Assembly (NCBI GenBank): GCA_026419775.2
Contig: JAOPGA020001324.1
Location: 1 to 27,567 of the forward strand
Direction of reading: 5' to 3'
Source: Acrasis kona
Lineage: Eukaryota; Heterolobosea; Eutetramitea; Acrasida; Acrasidae
Length of the DNA: 27,567 nt
A model generated the notes under the pieces. The model was not told where the DNA came from, ran no database searches, and was given only the letters and a program-made list of their open reading frames with translations. This document shows positions 1-8,890 of the stretch, piece by piece. Positions within the stretch are counted from its first letter, which is position 1. Every line of letters starts with the position of its first letter. A program made the position numbers and the translations under genes.

Positions 1-34
1 GGTTGAATCATATTATGTTACACTAACTTTTTAG

Positions 35-653
35 TAAACTGTTTCAAATACACAAAAGTCGAAACAGAATCTGATGGGGGAAGATACATCTTACCTGATA
101 ATTATGTTTTTGATGAAGAGAATAAGAATGACACTTCTGCAAGAGACGATGCTGAGGAGATTTTCAACATGCGACAAAAAAAAACTCAAATAACAAGCAT
201 GAGTGGGTGTAAGTTACTTTTCATTACTTTCTTCTTACTTTACAAATAGCATTAAACTTCTTCAAGGTTCCAAAAGATAGTGGGAGGAAAAGATTTTGTT
301 GGAAATCATGGAAGACTGTACCAACAGGAATACAATGTTCCATTAACCACGCACAAGAAGATGATAATTGCAATGGTAACACATGCAATTATAAAGGAAT
401 CACTGAGGAAAAGTTATGTTATCAATGGCACAAACAAGTACAAGATTATTTGATTGATAACAACCTTTATTCAGAAGAGTTTGAATTGAATGACGATACA
501 ATTGAGTTGGGAGAATTTTGTTCAAAGGATATTGATGAATATACTGAAACGTCTGATGATGAAGATGATGAGGATTTTGTGTTGGAGAATACTGAAGACG
601 AGTATGATTCTGAACTTGACATTGATAACGTAGATGTTGGAGATGATGACTAA
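35..653 (+). CDS. 3' exons of an unassigned gene with an acidic C-terminus
   Basis: Two exons remain, 35-208 and 250-653, joined across a 41-bp intron (209-249, GTAAGT...AAATAG). Splicing keeps one frame open to the TAA at 651-653. The exon at 35 follows a good acceptor (CTAAC plus a T-run and AG), so the 5' part lies outside the window. The middle has spaced Cys residues and several Trp residues, and the last ~60 residues are very rich in Asp and Glu. I do not recognise the family. The stop codon runs into an AATAAA (653-658), so the 3' UTR would be very short. Acidic tails occur in many nuclear proteins, but no function is claimed. Confidence 0.55.
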
Positions 654-658
654 ATAAA
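653..658 (+). promoter_or_regulatory. AATAAA poly(A) signal overlapping a stop codon
   Basis: The hexamer AATAAA shares its first base with the last base of the TAA stop of the upstream gene. The protease gene at 8885-8890 and the gene ending at 22936 show the same arrangement. Confidence 0.45.
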
Positions 659-837
659 CTTTGTTCTTCTACATACACATAACTTCTTTGTGCTTCATCA
701 ACAACTTGCGTCCGCAACGATATCCTACTACCAACTATGGTGACTCTTAATATATACCCATTTGGATAACAAAATATTTTGGGAGGAGGCCAATATTTAT
801 ATTGCCTTTTATTCGGAGAACACCGGTATTTTGAAAT

Positions 838-1233
838 TCAGTAATTATTTGATAAATGGCACGTGTTGATGCCAAAACCGATTCTTTGCGGCGGTCTTTT
901 GTCTAAATCATCTCTGTTTTGGTTTTCATACTCCTCTCTTCTTCTACGGATAATATTTGCTCTCTCAGCCATATAATCAACATCTGCCTGATGCTGCTCC
1001 GCTCTTCGGGCCTGAATTGCGTTAAAACAACGATCAAAATCAGGCCTGTTGCCTCTGCGATGATTTGCAATGTCCCATTCTTTGTTCTCCTCCTGCCTCT
1101 TATTGTGATTCATTACCACACGCCCAACACGGTAGCGACGAGCAAACTCTGGCAAATCATCCATATTTCCGCAATAATTGTATGGCTTGTCCTCATAAAA
1201 TTTCTGCTGCCTTCTTTCTAACAAGTACGCATC
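838..1233 (-). CDS. Arg-rich unassigned ORF, possibly a repeat-derived fragment
   Basis: A 128-residue open frame, extendable slightly upstream, is rich in Arg, Glu, Gln and Asn. Its middle looks helical, with repeated Ala-Arg-Arg and Arg-Arg-Glu stretches. It lies directly downstream of the reverse-transcriptase fragment on the same strand and is reached from it by a single frameshift near 1238. It could be a continuation of that decayed element or a separate sequence joined to it. No catalytic or metal-binding motif was seen. The open frames on the opposite strand (919-1334) have low-complexity, hydrophobic translations and look like its antisense shadow. Confidence 0.35.
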   Translation of the reverse strand, partial: DAYLLERRQQKFYEDKPYNYCGNMDDLPEFARRYRVGRVVMNHNKRQEENKEWDIANHRRGNRPDFDRCFNAIQARRAEQHQADVDYMAERANIIRRRREEYENQNRDDLDKRPPQRIGFGINTCHLSNNY

Positions 1234-1240
1234 TCTCTTC

Positions 1241-1675
1241 TCAATTTGTACCGTTTATAGCCTCTAATAGTGCATCTATTAGCATCTGCAGATGTATGAT
1301 GCTGTCTGATGCAAGCGCAACATCATCTGCATAGAGAAGAGAAGAGATACAAATGCGGTCGTCGTGAGTGAATTTGTATCCAATGTTCAAAGAGTTAATT
1401 TTCTCCGCAATTGTATCAACAAAGAAGTTGAACAGGAGTGGTGATAAAATATCACCTTGTCGCACACCTCTGCAGACTTTGAATTTCTCTGTAATACCAA
1501 GACCCGTAATAACATCACTGTAGGCGTCGGAGTAAAGTCCGTTGATCATATCAATAAAATCAATGGGGATACCCTTGTGATGAAGCGCCAGAAACAGTGA
1601 TGACTGTGATATAGAGTCAAATGCCTTTGTAAAGTCAATGGTACAAAGGTGGACATTGCCTGCACTGACAACCAT
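1241..1675 (-). pseudogene. LINE reverse-transcriptase fragment (palm domain)
   Basis: The 144-residue frame shows the classic non-LTR reverse-transcriptase blocks in order. These are IDFTKAFDSI (residues ~13-22, first catalytic Asp), GVRQGDILSPLLFNFFVD (~69-86), and LLYADDVALAS (~113-123, the YADD active site). Fingers and N-terminal parts are missing upstream, and thumb, RNase H and zinc-finger parts are missing downstream. The element is therefore a truncated, immobile remnant. The motifs suit the same broad class as the LINE tails at 6457, 13829, 16225 and 26753, but overlap with them cannot be tested because they cover different domains. Confidence 0.85.
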
Positions 1676-1740
1676 CTGCCTAATCTAGCAAGCTCAGTAT
1701 CTGATAAAACATTATAAGCAGATATTATAATTGTTAACAA

Positions 1741-1983
1741 TCATTGCTCATAGTGTCCACTAGAACAATTTAGTCCAATTTTGGAACTATTATCAGTATA
1801 GTTTGCACACCATACACCAGTTCTAACCTCTTCTTGAACATTATCAAGAAGGATCTCAATGTAATTTTGGAGCAAATTGTGGATGTTATGAGCAATCTTG
1901 TTCTTTGTTGAGAAGCTTCCTGCATGTTTACATATACAAGGTGACAATGCCAACACAAACAAATGTGTGACATTCTTTGGCAT
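1741..1983 (-). pseudogene. Possible decayed coding exon
   Basis: The 80-residue open frame lies downstream, on the same strand, of the open exon at 2097-2282. A second overlapping frame (1770-2063) competes with it, and a clean joined reading could not be found. His and Cys residues are frequent near 1930-2010. The family is not recognised, and the region may be noncoding repeat sequence. Confidence 0.2.
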
Positions 1984-2096
1984 GCTGGCAATGTTTGTTC
2001 ATATGAGATAGTTTGATGAGGTACTTTAATTGCCAAAAACATTGAGCTGAAGAAAGGCCTCAATCAATCATAAAATCATCTCTAGATTATTTAAAA

Positions 2097-2282
2097 TCAT
2101 TGATTAGTCAGAAGACTCTCCAATACAAAGTAATGATCTTGAATGTAACAATATTGATAAAAACTACACTCAAACAGACTTATTAGCAAGCCAGTTGAGA
2201 CAGTGTGACATAAGTAGTCAGATGGCTCTCGATTAATTGTCTTGGAACAATAAAATACTTTTTTGACAGCATCAAAATAACT
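2097..2282 (-). CDS. Possible exon of an unassigned minus-strand gene
   Basis: Reading the minus strand from an AG acceptor (2284-2283), the frame stays open for 61 codons to a TGA at 2099-2097. Its composition is protein-like, with several Tyr, Phe and Cys residues. An upstream ATG frame at 2390-2331 is also open, but splicing the two by the obvious GT-AG pair creates a stop at the joint. The model is therefore incomplete or the gene is decayed. It may belong with the frame at 1741-1983. No family is recognised. Confidence 0.25.
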   Translation of the reverse strand, partial: SYFDAVKKVFYCSKTINREPSDYLCHTVSTGLLISLFECSFYQYCYIQDHYFVLESLLTNQ

Positions 2283-2588
2283 CTAGATTTGAATTTTTCA
2301 AAAATACCTTTATTTCAAAATCACGTTACATGTCTTCTTCAAATCTCCAATGTTATTTGTGACATGGATAACTGTTATCCATGTACTCATCAATGTATAG
2401 TTTTTTTTATAAATTGCATTCTGCATAATGTATTTGCAGATTAGCAAAAGTGGTGACAAATATGTTGTTTATACTGGATGCTCCAAGGTACATAATACCG
2501 AGGCTAGGAATAACGCGAGCTCTACCGGTGGAAGCTTCATCATAGAAGTGCATCCTGAATAACATTCATAACCTAGAATGGGCAAGAC

Positions 2589-2708
2589 CTTGTTATTATT
2601 CATCAATATCAAAGGTTGTCCTTATAAACGCGATGAAGGATATTCTGAATATATATATGTGTTATTATGGTGGATGAACAACCTTTGAAATTGATGAATA
2701 ATAACAAG
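2589..2708. repeat. 31-bp inverted repeat (hairpin) with 58-bp loop
   Basis: Arms 2589-2619 and 2678-2708 are reverse complements with one mismatch. The arms begin CTTGTTATTATTCATC. The size and shape suit a small foldback repeat or MITE remnant. No clear flanking duplication was found. Confidence 0.6.
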
Positions 2709-2749
2709 AAATAATGAAGATCAATCTTTGTCACCTTCTTGGTAATTTG

Positions 2750-3110
2750 CAGGGGGGTCCACCTTGGATTGTTGCGGTGAAATAAGCTACGCTAAAATAA
2801 ATTATTATTTTTAAAATAATATTGCCCGATTACTATATTAGGGTTCATATTAGGAGGGACGTATTCGAGGTATATGCACAAAGTAACAACGTTTTCAATT
2901 TCTGTACATTTTCATAAAGTCTTAAGACTCGTTGTCAGAACTGGATATTTAAAATGTGTAGTTATTTTTATAATCTCTAATTGGGAAAATGCTTTTTAAT
3001 ATAGAAACTTTAAAATAAATATTTATTAATTTAGATGAGACGTCAACTCAAAATTCTTCATAGCTCATTTCAGATTTTATTTAACCGCACTACCAAGGTA
3101 GACCCCCCTG
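2750..3110. mobile_element. Non-autonomous hAT-type MITE (361 bp)
   Basis: The ends are inverted repeats starting CAGGGGGGTC: 18 bp with one mismatch, then weaker pairing to about 36 bp. They are flanked by a perfect 8-bp duplication GTAATTTG (2742-2749 and 3111-3118). An 8-bp TSD with CAGGG-type ends is the signature of the hAT superfamily. No transposase frame is present, so it would need enzyme from elsewhere. It lies inside the segment bounded by the 19-bp direct repeats and is probably younger than it. Confidence 0.75.
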
Positions 3111-3130
3111 GTAATTTGTATATATTATTT

Positions 3131-3211
3131 TAGTGTATGGTAATTCATCAATAACCATTGACGGGGTTTTGTAAACTACCAATAAACTTTCAAGCTTCCT
3201 TGTTTTATAAA
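3131..3211 (+). pseudogene. Decayed copy of the minus-strand gene near 15.9 kb
   Basis: About 80 bp (…ATCAATAAC…TTGACGG… to …CCTTGTTTT) match the reverse complement of 15876-15960 with a few substitutions and single-base gaps. At 15.9 kb the matching bases begin an open frame; here the frame is interrupted. This is therefore a partial, broken copy. The hAT MITE was inserted just upstream of it. Confidence 0.45.
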
Positions 3212-3469
3212 AATGAAGATCAATCTTTGTGAAATACTATGTGTAAAAAAATAAAATAACATAGCAGTTATAGCAATTACCTTTTATTGTATAAGCAACA
3301 ATTCTCAACAGATGCTCATAGTGATGAGATTCTTCCTTTTATAAATAGACATGCCCATTTGAAAATTAAGAATAAAACTTAAATTTTTATCAATATTGTC
3401 CAGTGTAGTCAAATTAGCCAATTTTTTTAAAAAAATAAAATAAATAAAATATTTATTACCCATTTTCAG

Positions 3470-3787
3470 ACCCAAGACGTCAAAAACTTTGACACTTTAC
3501 ACGGTATTAATTATTTCTTCCAGAAAGACTTCTTTGCTGAGCTTGGACATTGTAACAGATTTGGTCTCATAACAATAAACTGGTCAACAACAACAACAAC
3601 AAAAACATCCCCAAGACCAAACCCACCAATTGGTGTCTACTTCNATCATCAACACAATTTGTTACGGAATTTCTCTTCCTACAGAGAATTTGATCATAAA
3701 AGACAANGGTNAGAACGGGGTGTTCACAAAAGAACAGGCAGTTTGGTTGAGAGGTCACATTTGAAATTTATATGTAATAACATATAA
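3470..3787 (+). CDS. Unassigned terminal exon with a Thr-rich (ACA)n run
   Basis: After an acceptor (CCATTTTCAG, ending 3469) the plus-strand frame stays open for 105 codons to a TAA at 3785-3787. It crosses three ambiguous bases (N) without a break. The exon has no internal start, so an upstream exon is needed; none was found with confidence. The translation has an aromatic N-terminal half (Phe, Tyr), then a run of Thr encoded by a short ACA repeat near 3585-3602, then a basic tail. The minus-strand frame over the same bases is Leu-rich low complexity and looks like a shadow. Family unknown. Confidence 0.35.
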   Translation, partial: TQDVKNFDTLHGINYFFQKDFFAELGHCNRFGLITINWSTTTTTKTSPRPNPPIGVYFXHQHNLLRNFSSYREFDHKRQXXERGVHKRTGSLVERSHLKFICNNI

Positions 3788-4320
3788 TATCACTGTAAGT
3801 GATTTGATAATTACTTTACATTTTTTGAAGCAATACCCTTGAAGGAGACAATATAATCAACCTCACCCAACTTCACATTTATTCCAGTGTTGTAATATGT
3901 TATATTTATAATCAACTATGAAGAGTCTAAAAGAGATACATTAATAAAGAAGTTAGTAATAACAATTGTAGATGATAGACAACTGATAGACGAGTCAGTT
4001 ATAAGCTCTTGGATCAATATAAAAAGGATATTATAATGTTAGAAATAAATATCTTAGAATTGATTATGTAACCACATGTTAATTTTATTAATATCTATAC
4101 AATTATTCTTTATTTCATCCAGCAAGTCTACACCTTTTATTCATACTCTATTATCGCTTTGCTAGAGATGAGAGAATCACCAGTGACAACAGCAGTAAAT
4201 AAATTTTTACTTTTTTAATTAATTCTTACTTACTCTTAATTGGATTAATTTGATTAATCGCAAAGGTTTTCTGAAATGTACAACAAGGTACACAGGTTGC
4301 TGAATACCTTACATAAAGCC
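3788..4320. other. Gene-free AT-rich stretch
   Basis: No reading frame, paired repeat or RNA gene was found in this ~530-bp AT-rich interval between the unassigned exon and the left TSD of the MULE. Confidence 0.5.
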
Positions 4321-4329
4321 ATTTTTTAA
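4321..4329. repeat. Left 9-bp target-site duplication of the MULE
   Basis: ATTTTTTAA here is repeated identically at 12723-12731, immediately outside the other TIR. Nine bp is the usual TSD length for Mutator-like elements. Confidence 0.85.
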
Positions 4330-4390
4330 GGGTTCCTCTATAAAGCTGAATGTTGTCACATTAAAAGTACAGATAAAGTTCATTTTATAC
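4330..4390 (+). repeat. Left terminal inverted repeat of the MULE
   Basis: This segment pairs with the reverse complement of 12667-12722. Positions 4339-4384 are essentially identical over more than 40 bp, and the terminal nine bases have two mismatches. Confidence 0.85.
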
Positions 4391-4455
4391 CAATTTAAAA
4401 GAAGTTTCAGTTTACAAAATATAGATTCAATTAAGTTTTATTTTTAGATAATTTA

Positions 4456-4523
4456 CCGCAATCAGGTTTGATTGCGGGGTATTGATTGCGGAGCAGATTT
4501 ACCGCAATCAGGTTTGATTGCGG
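4456..4523. promoter_or_regulatory. Left subterminal hairpin cluster (CCGCAATCA/TGATTGCGG)
   Basis: Two perfect palindromes, CCGCAATCA-N4-TGATTGCGG, lie at 4456-4477 and 4502-4523, with a half-site (TTGATTGCGG) between them. The same palindrome occurs just inside the right TIR. Repeated sites near both ends suggest binding sites for the transposase or another element-encoded protein; that role is inferred. Confidence 0.6.
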
Positions 4524-5002
4524 GTGTTAATTCCAGAGTGAATGTTTGACAGTGTAGCAACATTAATTGGCTTGGTCTACTGAACAAAATATTTCAAAGG
4601 GTGCTACAGTTGAAACACTTAATTGGCGTTCGTTATGAAATTAAATTGTTGCTGGGCTTGACATTTGAGACTTCACCTTTTATTTGATACGTAACGCAAG
4701 TATTGAATCCAAATTCATTCTGCAACGGATAATGTAATACGCATCGTTTATTTATATTCGACATAGGAAATATCTGTTCATGCTCCATCCTTAATGCCTA
4801 CTTCTTCTCTTGCAAACAGTTTGTATTAATGGTTGTAATTTTTGAGCTTTGACAGTGCAAAAACTTCGACGTCCATTTGATGTCAGTGCTCAACAATTGC
4901 GACGCCTATGTGGCAAAATTTCTAGACAACTCATAATGTATGAGTTGACTATTCTAGTGTCTGTTATTTTAATTTGATGAATCTCCCAAACAATCAATCG
5001 TC

Positions 5003-8000
5003 ATGACTTCAGTTGAACAAGAGAAAGAATATATCAAAACTGTAATGTATTCACTTCAATATATACTTATCAACATAGTTAATCAAATCACTACAAAAAC
5101 TAGTCGATGATGAAACTATTTCGAATTCTCTTAATTCAAGACCTTATGAACTTGTCACAACAGCTTTCCCTCTTAGTAGTATGGAACTCATTGTTGCAAT
5201 GGCAGATGTTAATTCGCCGGATGTAACAAATAAAATCTACACACATGAATACATTAAAAACCGGATTCAGCGTAAGTTACTAAACAACTGTTGACTAAAA
5301 ATACAGAAAAAAGAACTATAGATACTGGTGATCAAACTATGTCACCAATAAGAAAAACACGGCCAACACCTGCTTCAAAGAAGAGAAAAACCACAAGTGC
5401 TGTTGGACGCAAGAGGAAAGGTGATCCCTTGTTTAAAGAGGGACGTGCATCCACAGGTGAAAGCGTATCTTCAGGGAGTGTTCGTAATGATACAAGAGCA
5501 TTCCTCGAAACTAAGAAGGATGTTGTTAATCCAAGCAGGAGTTTGATTGATCTTGCTATTGTATCAGTATGTGTTGACAAAAATACACTGTTGTCATCTT
5601 TCAATGCATCCGCATTTGATGAGGTGCAAAAAATAGATTTAAAGACGGCACCACAAACTATAGATGAATCTATTAACAATGCATTTATATTTTTGGAGCT
5701 TGAAAGCAAGTTGCAAATGGTATGCAACAGGACTGCCGCACTTATTGGATTCAGGTGCTCCATTGTAAAAAAACACTATGCNAACAGATCCCTACTTCAA
5801 CATTTGACATGGACCAATATGTCAGATAGCAACACACCAATGGCGGCAACCACCGAAAATTATGAAAAGTACATTATGAAGGTGTTTGGAATATCAACGT
5901 CAACATTCAACCGATACGTGTTCATGTACGAGACATGTCTACAATATCCTGCCTTTTTGTACACGACGTTATCAAAAGATGCCATCCTTGTTAATCGATT
6001 AGGAGTCAATGAATTGCATAAACACTGTGACTACTACAATGAATTAGTAGAGGTAGTCAACAAAANATTTGGGGTATGCATTATAACAATAGTTTCTTCT
6101 AACAAATTTAGGATAAAACGGTTGAATTTTTAGAGTATCAGCCACCACAGACAAAAAAAAACAATAATTTTATTGTTTCACAAGAGTTAAGTCAGCTACA
6201 TTTGGACTCTATGCAGCAACTTGAGATGGACTACACAACTGGAGAGGACAGCTTCGATTTGAGTCAGATATTTGCTGTTACTGCACATGAGCAATTACCA
6301 GAGGTGGATGGAGTAAAGATTACTCCAAAGTTTTACACTGAGCTCGTAAAATACAAATGGCTTACTGATGAGCACTTTGATTTCTTTGCTCATTTAATTG
6401 AAGGAGAAGGGGGAAAAACATTGAACAATGTAAGTAAAATAATTGATAAGTTATCTTTTTTTTATAAATCGCATTCTGCGACAAGCTTTATTAGAAATTA
6501 TTTACATATGTATAAATGACTCTATACAGCTGAAGGTCCGCCTAGCTTGGCGGATTTGATGGCATGGGTTGCGCAGCGCGCGTGCCAGATGGAGTAAGAA
6601 GTTTCCATCAAGATTGTTGATATCTTCCTCAACACTTGGAGTGGCTTTTTGACTGGTATCTTGTTTGAGAAGCGCTTAACTACATCCATACTAGTGTAAC
6701 CAAGTAAACTAGCATAAATAGTAGCTTTGCGTTTGTCAGTCGAAGGATGTTCGTCAAAATCAAAACCACTTTGGTATAGTGTGAATGGAAGACCCCAGAA
6801 TTTAAAAGAGCCCTTTATGAGTGATCCTGGCAGCATGTTGCTTCGAATCAGGTCATTGATTGATCGCATTGCATCATAAGTGTATGGCAAATTTTTGCGA
6901 CAATTTAAAAGAACATGAGATTGGTCCTCATGTTGCAAACAACACCTCGGGCATTTGGTGTTGCTAATTTGGTTGTTGTTGTCCCAATACTTCATTTTAG
7001 AAAGTGTGCAGAGTTGATTGGAACGGAGACGGAGGAGGAAGATCTGTTTGGGTCGTGACATAAGGTTGGTGTCAACGCTGGCTTTAATATTATATTCATC
7101 ATGGAGAATATTATATTTGTAGTCAGAGGAGTTGGAGATGGTGGACAGAAGGTAGTCGGAAACAGCACTACGGACAGAGGAGTGTGGAACTTCGCCTCTA
7201 CAAACAATGTCAAAGAGAAGTGACGATGGAGGACTAATGTCATTGATGTAGAAGTTATTTAGTCCCAGTTTTGCAAATTTATCCGCTGCTTCATTTCCAG
7301 GAATGTTGGCGTGGGCCTGGACATAGAAGAACTCGCAGCTAGCAAAACGATTCTTCTCTGTAACAATAGCAGAGAGAAGCTGATTGTCACATACACGAAG
7401 CTTTTCTTCTATGGAAGTCAATTTTGAGAAGCTATGAACTGCTTCAATACCGGAGAGGCAGTCAGTCATAACAGTGACATTTTGACCGTCTCTAGAGCGC
7501 CTTAAAGCTTGGAGAAATCCATAGAGTTCCGCTCTGTAATTGTTGGCTATGCCAGGTATTCTTCCGTACTCCACCTTATCAAAGTCCTCACTATTTACTA
7601 CCGCATAAGCAGCAATAGTTTTGTCTTTGTTTGCAGAGCCATCTGTGTACCAAGTGACAACATTTCCATCGCTATTGATGTCGTTAGAGGTGGGACTAAC
7701 AAGGTTAGAGCGAGCTTCTTCAAGGAATAGTGCGACTTTTCCTTTGTCTGGCGAGGCCATAGTGCGTGACACTGTCCTGATATAGAATTCCTTTAAGTTG
7801 ACATCTAAGATATCCGAAAGTTGTTGGACTTTATCAACATTAGACCAGAAGGGGTCATTCAAAAGGTGTATACTCTCTGCAGCAAGAACACGTGAGGTCT
7901 CAGAATCAGTTGTGTGCTTGTTACAGGCTGTGAGTACATACGAGGATGCATTCTTTAGCAGCGAGTTGTCAACCATGTGCAGATTAGCGGAGTATAGCAG

Positions 8001-8889
8001 ATTGCACGAGTTCACCAGATAAGAGTTCACCCGATTGGTATGGGAGATTCGTGTTTTGGACATTGCTGGGTGCACATGCAACCTATTGGCCAGTTGAATG
8101 TCAAAGAATCGTCGCCTGGTGGTGGCGAAGAGATGCGGATCAGTGCCAGAGTTTAAGGACTTGTGTAGCCCAACAAAAACTTCAGTTTTGATCAGCGTGG
8201 AGGGATGTCCTAGTCCATAGCCACCTCTGTTCGGTGGAGCAAAAAGAAATAGTTACCCATGTTTCTCCTCCGTATTCCGGCAATGTCAATAAAGGAGGAG
8301 GAGACCAGACAATTGATAAGTTATCTAATCATGTTAGGTCACAATTGTGCCTTCGCTTGCTCTGTACATTGACTTCAAGCTTACAGCATGCAAACGAAGC
8401 GACTATCCACCATGCGTGGCAGCTCAATACAACCATCATTACCTCTTCCCTGTTTGTGTGAATAACAATCATTTTGTGGTGGTGTGGGTACATATGCAGA
8501 ACAACAAGTGTACCGCTCAGGTTTTAAATTCTCTCAAGAATAGTGGAACAATTCTTTCTTTCACAAAAACCAGTGGTAAATTAATTACCGAAAATGTGGT
8601 TGCTACTGTTGGGAGGTACTTGTCAAGAGCGTTTGGTTATTTGGTAAATATGGAAATGGTGGATGGAGAGGTACCACAACAGCCGGACGACACTTGTTGC
8701 TCTTACTATGCATTGATGATGATGTTGAAAATTGTCAAAGGAGTAGGCACAGAAGATGGTGTACTGGCATTACCAATTAACAACACAGATTTATTTTCGG
8801 TATTAGATGTCGCTTTAACTAGACTTGAGCTTGTAAAATACACCCACGGTTATTTCCCTATTGCTCTGTCAGCAACACAAACAAAATAA
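5003..8889 (+). CDS. Ulp1/C48-like cysteine protease gene of the MULE (5 exons)
   Basis: Exons are 5003-5041, 5079-5271, 5307-6073, 6112-6429 and 8338-8889. Introns of 37, 35 and 38 bp (all GT-AG) precede a fourth that was 38 bp before a LINE entered it. The joined length is 1869 nt, an exact multiple of three: 622 residues with no internal stop. ATG 5003 follows an in-frame stop at 4970. The N-terminal half has a bipartite basic signal (KKRKTTSAVGRKRKG). The C-terminal third matches the Ulp1 fold: WLTDEHFDFFAHL near the end of exon 4, NNNHFVVVWVH (catalytic His), LNSL where the family usually has an Asp, and QQPDDTCCSYYAL (Gln of the oxyanion hole and nucleophile Cys). The family cleaves SUMO or related conjugates. 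The Asn at the Asp position may lower activity or be tolerated. Its job in transposition is unknown. Confidence 0.8.
5042..5078 (+). other. Intron 1 of the protease gene (37 bp)
   Basis: GTAATG...CATAG. Removal joins exon frames in phase 0 and skips an in-frame TAG at 5076. Confidence 0.65.
5272..5306 (+). other. Intron 2 of the protease gene (35 bp)
   Basis: GTAAGT...TACAG, with a branch-like TTGACTAA. The last base of exon 2 and the first two of exon 3 make a Gln codon, keeping the frame. Confidence 0.7.
6074..6111 (+). other. Intron 3 of the protease gene (38 bp)
   Basis: GTATGC...TTTAG. Its removal joins the frame ending in Gly (6073) to the frame that runs on through the Ulp1 domain start, avoiding the stop at 6131-6133. 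Confidence 0.7.
6441..6456. repeat. Left TSD of the intron LINE (16 bp)
   Basis: AATTGATAAGTTATCT, identical to 8311-8326. Confidence 0.9.
6457..8310 (-). mobile_element. 5'-truncated LINE (1854 bp) inside the protease intron
   Basis: The poly(A) tail appears as a T-run at 6457 on the plus strand, and a perfect 16-bp TSD flanks the element. It is in antisense to the host gene. The 5' end falls inside the reverse-transcriptase C-terminus, so only thumb remnant, RNase H and zinc-finger parts remain. Other 3' copies of the same family are at 13829-14173 and 26753-27567. Confidence 0.9.
6522..8252 (-). CDS. LINE ORF2 C-terminus: RNase H plus CCHC-like zinc finger
   Basis: The open frame runs from just after a stop at 8255 to the TAG at 6522, about 576 residues. 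It starts in the region after the reverse-transcriptase palm (APPNRGGYGLG, a typical LINE thumb landmark). Counting from codon 8081, the RNase H catalytic set is visible: YTDGS (Asp ~147), NYRAEL (Glu ~184), MTDCLSG (Asp ~207) and VQAHANIPGNEAAD (His ~257, Asp ~267). Further on is KCPRCCLQHEDQSHVLLNC (~377-395), the CX2C...HX4C finger found at the end of many ORF2 proteins. All RNase H residues are present, but the reverse transcriptase is missing, so it cannot mobilise itself. A frameshift near 8255 separates it from the last upstream coding bases. Confidence 0.85.
   Translation of the reverse strand, partial: LFLFAPPNRGGYGLGHPSTLIKTEVFVGLHKSLNSGTDPHLFATTRRRFFDIQLANRLHVHPAMSKTRISHTNRVNSYLVNSCNLLYSANLHMVDNSLLKNASSYVLTACNKHTTDSETSRVLAAESIHLLNDPFWSNVDKVQQLSDILDVNLKEFYIRTVSRTMASPDKGKVALFLEEARSNLVSPTSNDINSDGNVVTWYTDGSANKDKTIAAYAVVNSEDFDKVEYGRIPGIANNYRAELYGFLQALRRSRDGQNVTVMTDCLSGIEAVHSFSKLTSIEEKLRVCDNQLLSAIVTEKNRFASCEFFYVQAHANIPGNEAADKFAKLGLNNFYINDISPPSSLLFDIVCRGEVPHSSVRSAVSDYLLSTISNSSDYKYNILHDEYNIKASVDTNLMSRPKQIFLLRLRSNQLCTLSKMKYWDNNNQISNTKCPRCCLQHEDQSHVLLNCRKNLPYTYDAMRSINDLIRSNMLPGSLIKGSFKFWGLPFTLYQSGFDFDEHPSTDKRKATIYASLLGYTSMDVVKRFSNKIPVKKPLQVLRKISTILMETSYSIWHARCATHAIKSAKLGGPSAV
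8311..8326. repeat. Right TSD of the intron LINE (16 bp)
   Basis: AATTGATAAGTTATCT, identical to 6441-6456. Confidence 0.9.
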
Positions 8890-8890
8890 A
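8885..8890 (+). promoter_or_regulatory. AATAAA containing the protease stop codon
   Basis: The TAA at 8887-8889 is embedded in AATAAA, giving a nearly UTR-free 3' end if it is used for polyadenylation. Confidence 0.45.

Larger units (their letters stand above)
2713..3230. repeat. 19-bp direct repeats flanking a MITE-bearing segment
   Basis: The 19-mer AATGAAGATCAATCTTTGT occurs at 2713-2731 and, identically, at 3212-3230. The segment between them holds the hAT-type MITE plus about 110 bp that resembles 15876-15985 on the other strand. The repeats could be a target-site duplication of an older insertion or a local segmental duplication; no poly(A) tail decides between them. Confidence 0.5.
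6430..8337 (+). other. Intron 4 of the protease gene, enlarged by a LINE
   Basis: Donor GTAAGT at 6430, acceptor GTTAG ending 8337. Subtracting the LINE (6457-8310) and one TSD copy leaves 38 bp, the same size as the other introns. Splicing joins the two halves of the Ulp1 domain in phase 0. Confidence 0.75.

Noticed and set aside
919-1334. Plus-strand open frames opposite the LINE fragment
   Set aside because: Hydrophobic, Leu/Ser-rich translations antisense to recognisable minus-strand coding sequence.
3567-3758. Minus-strand Leu-rich 63-codon frame
   Set aside because: Antisense of an (ACA)n run and of a longer open plus-strand exon.
7509-8022. Plus-strand open frames within the LINE
   Set aside because: Shadows of the RNase H-containing minus-strand ORF.
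8234-8461. 75-codon plus-strand frame over the LINE/exon junction
   Set aside because: It spans the TSD and LINE end; the spliced Ulp1 frame explains the exon part.
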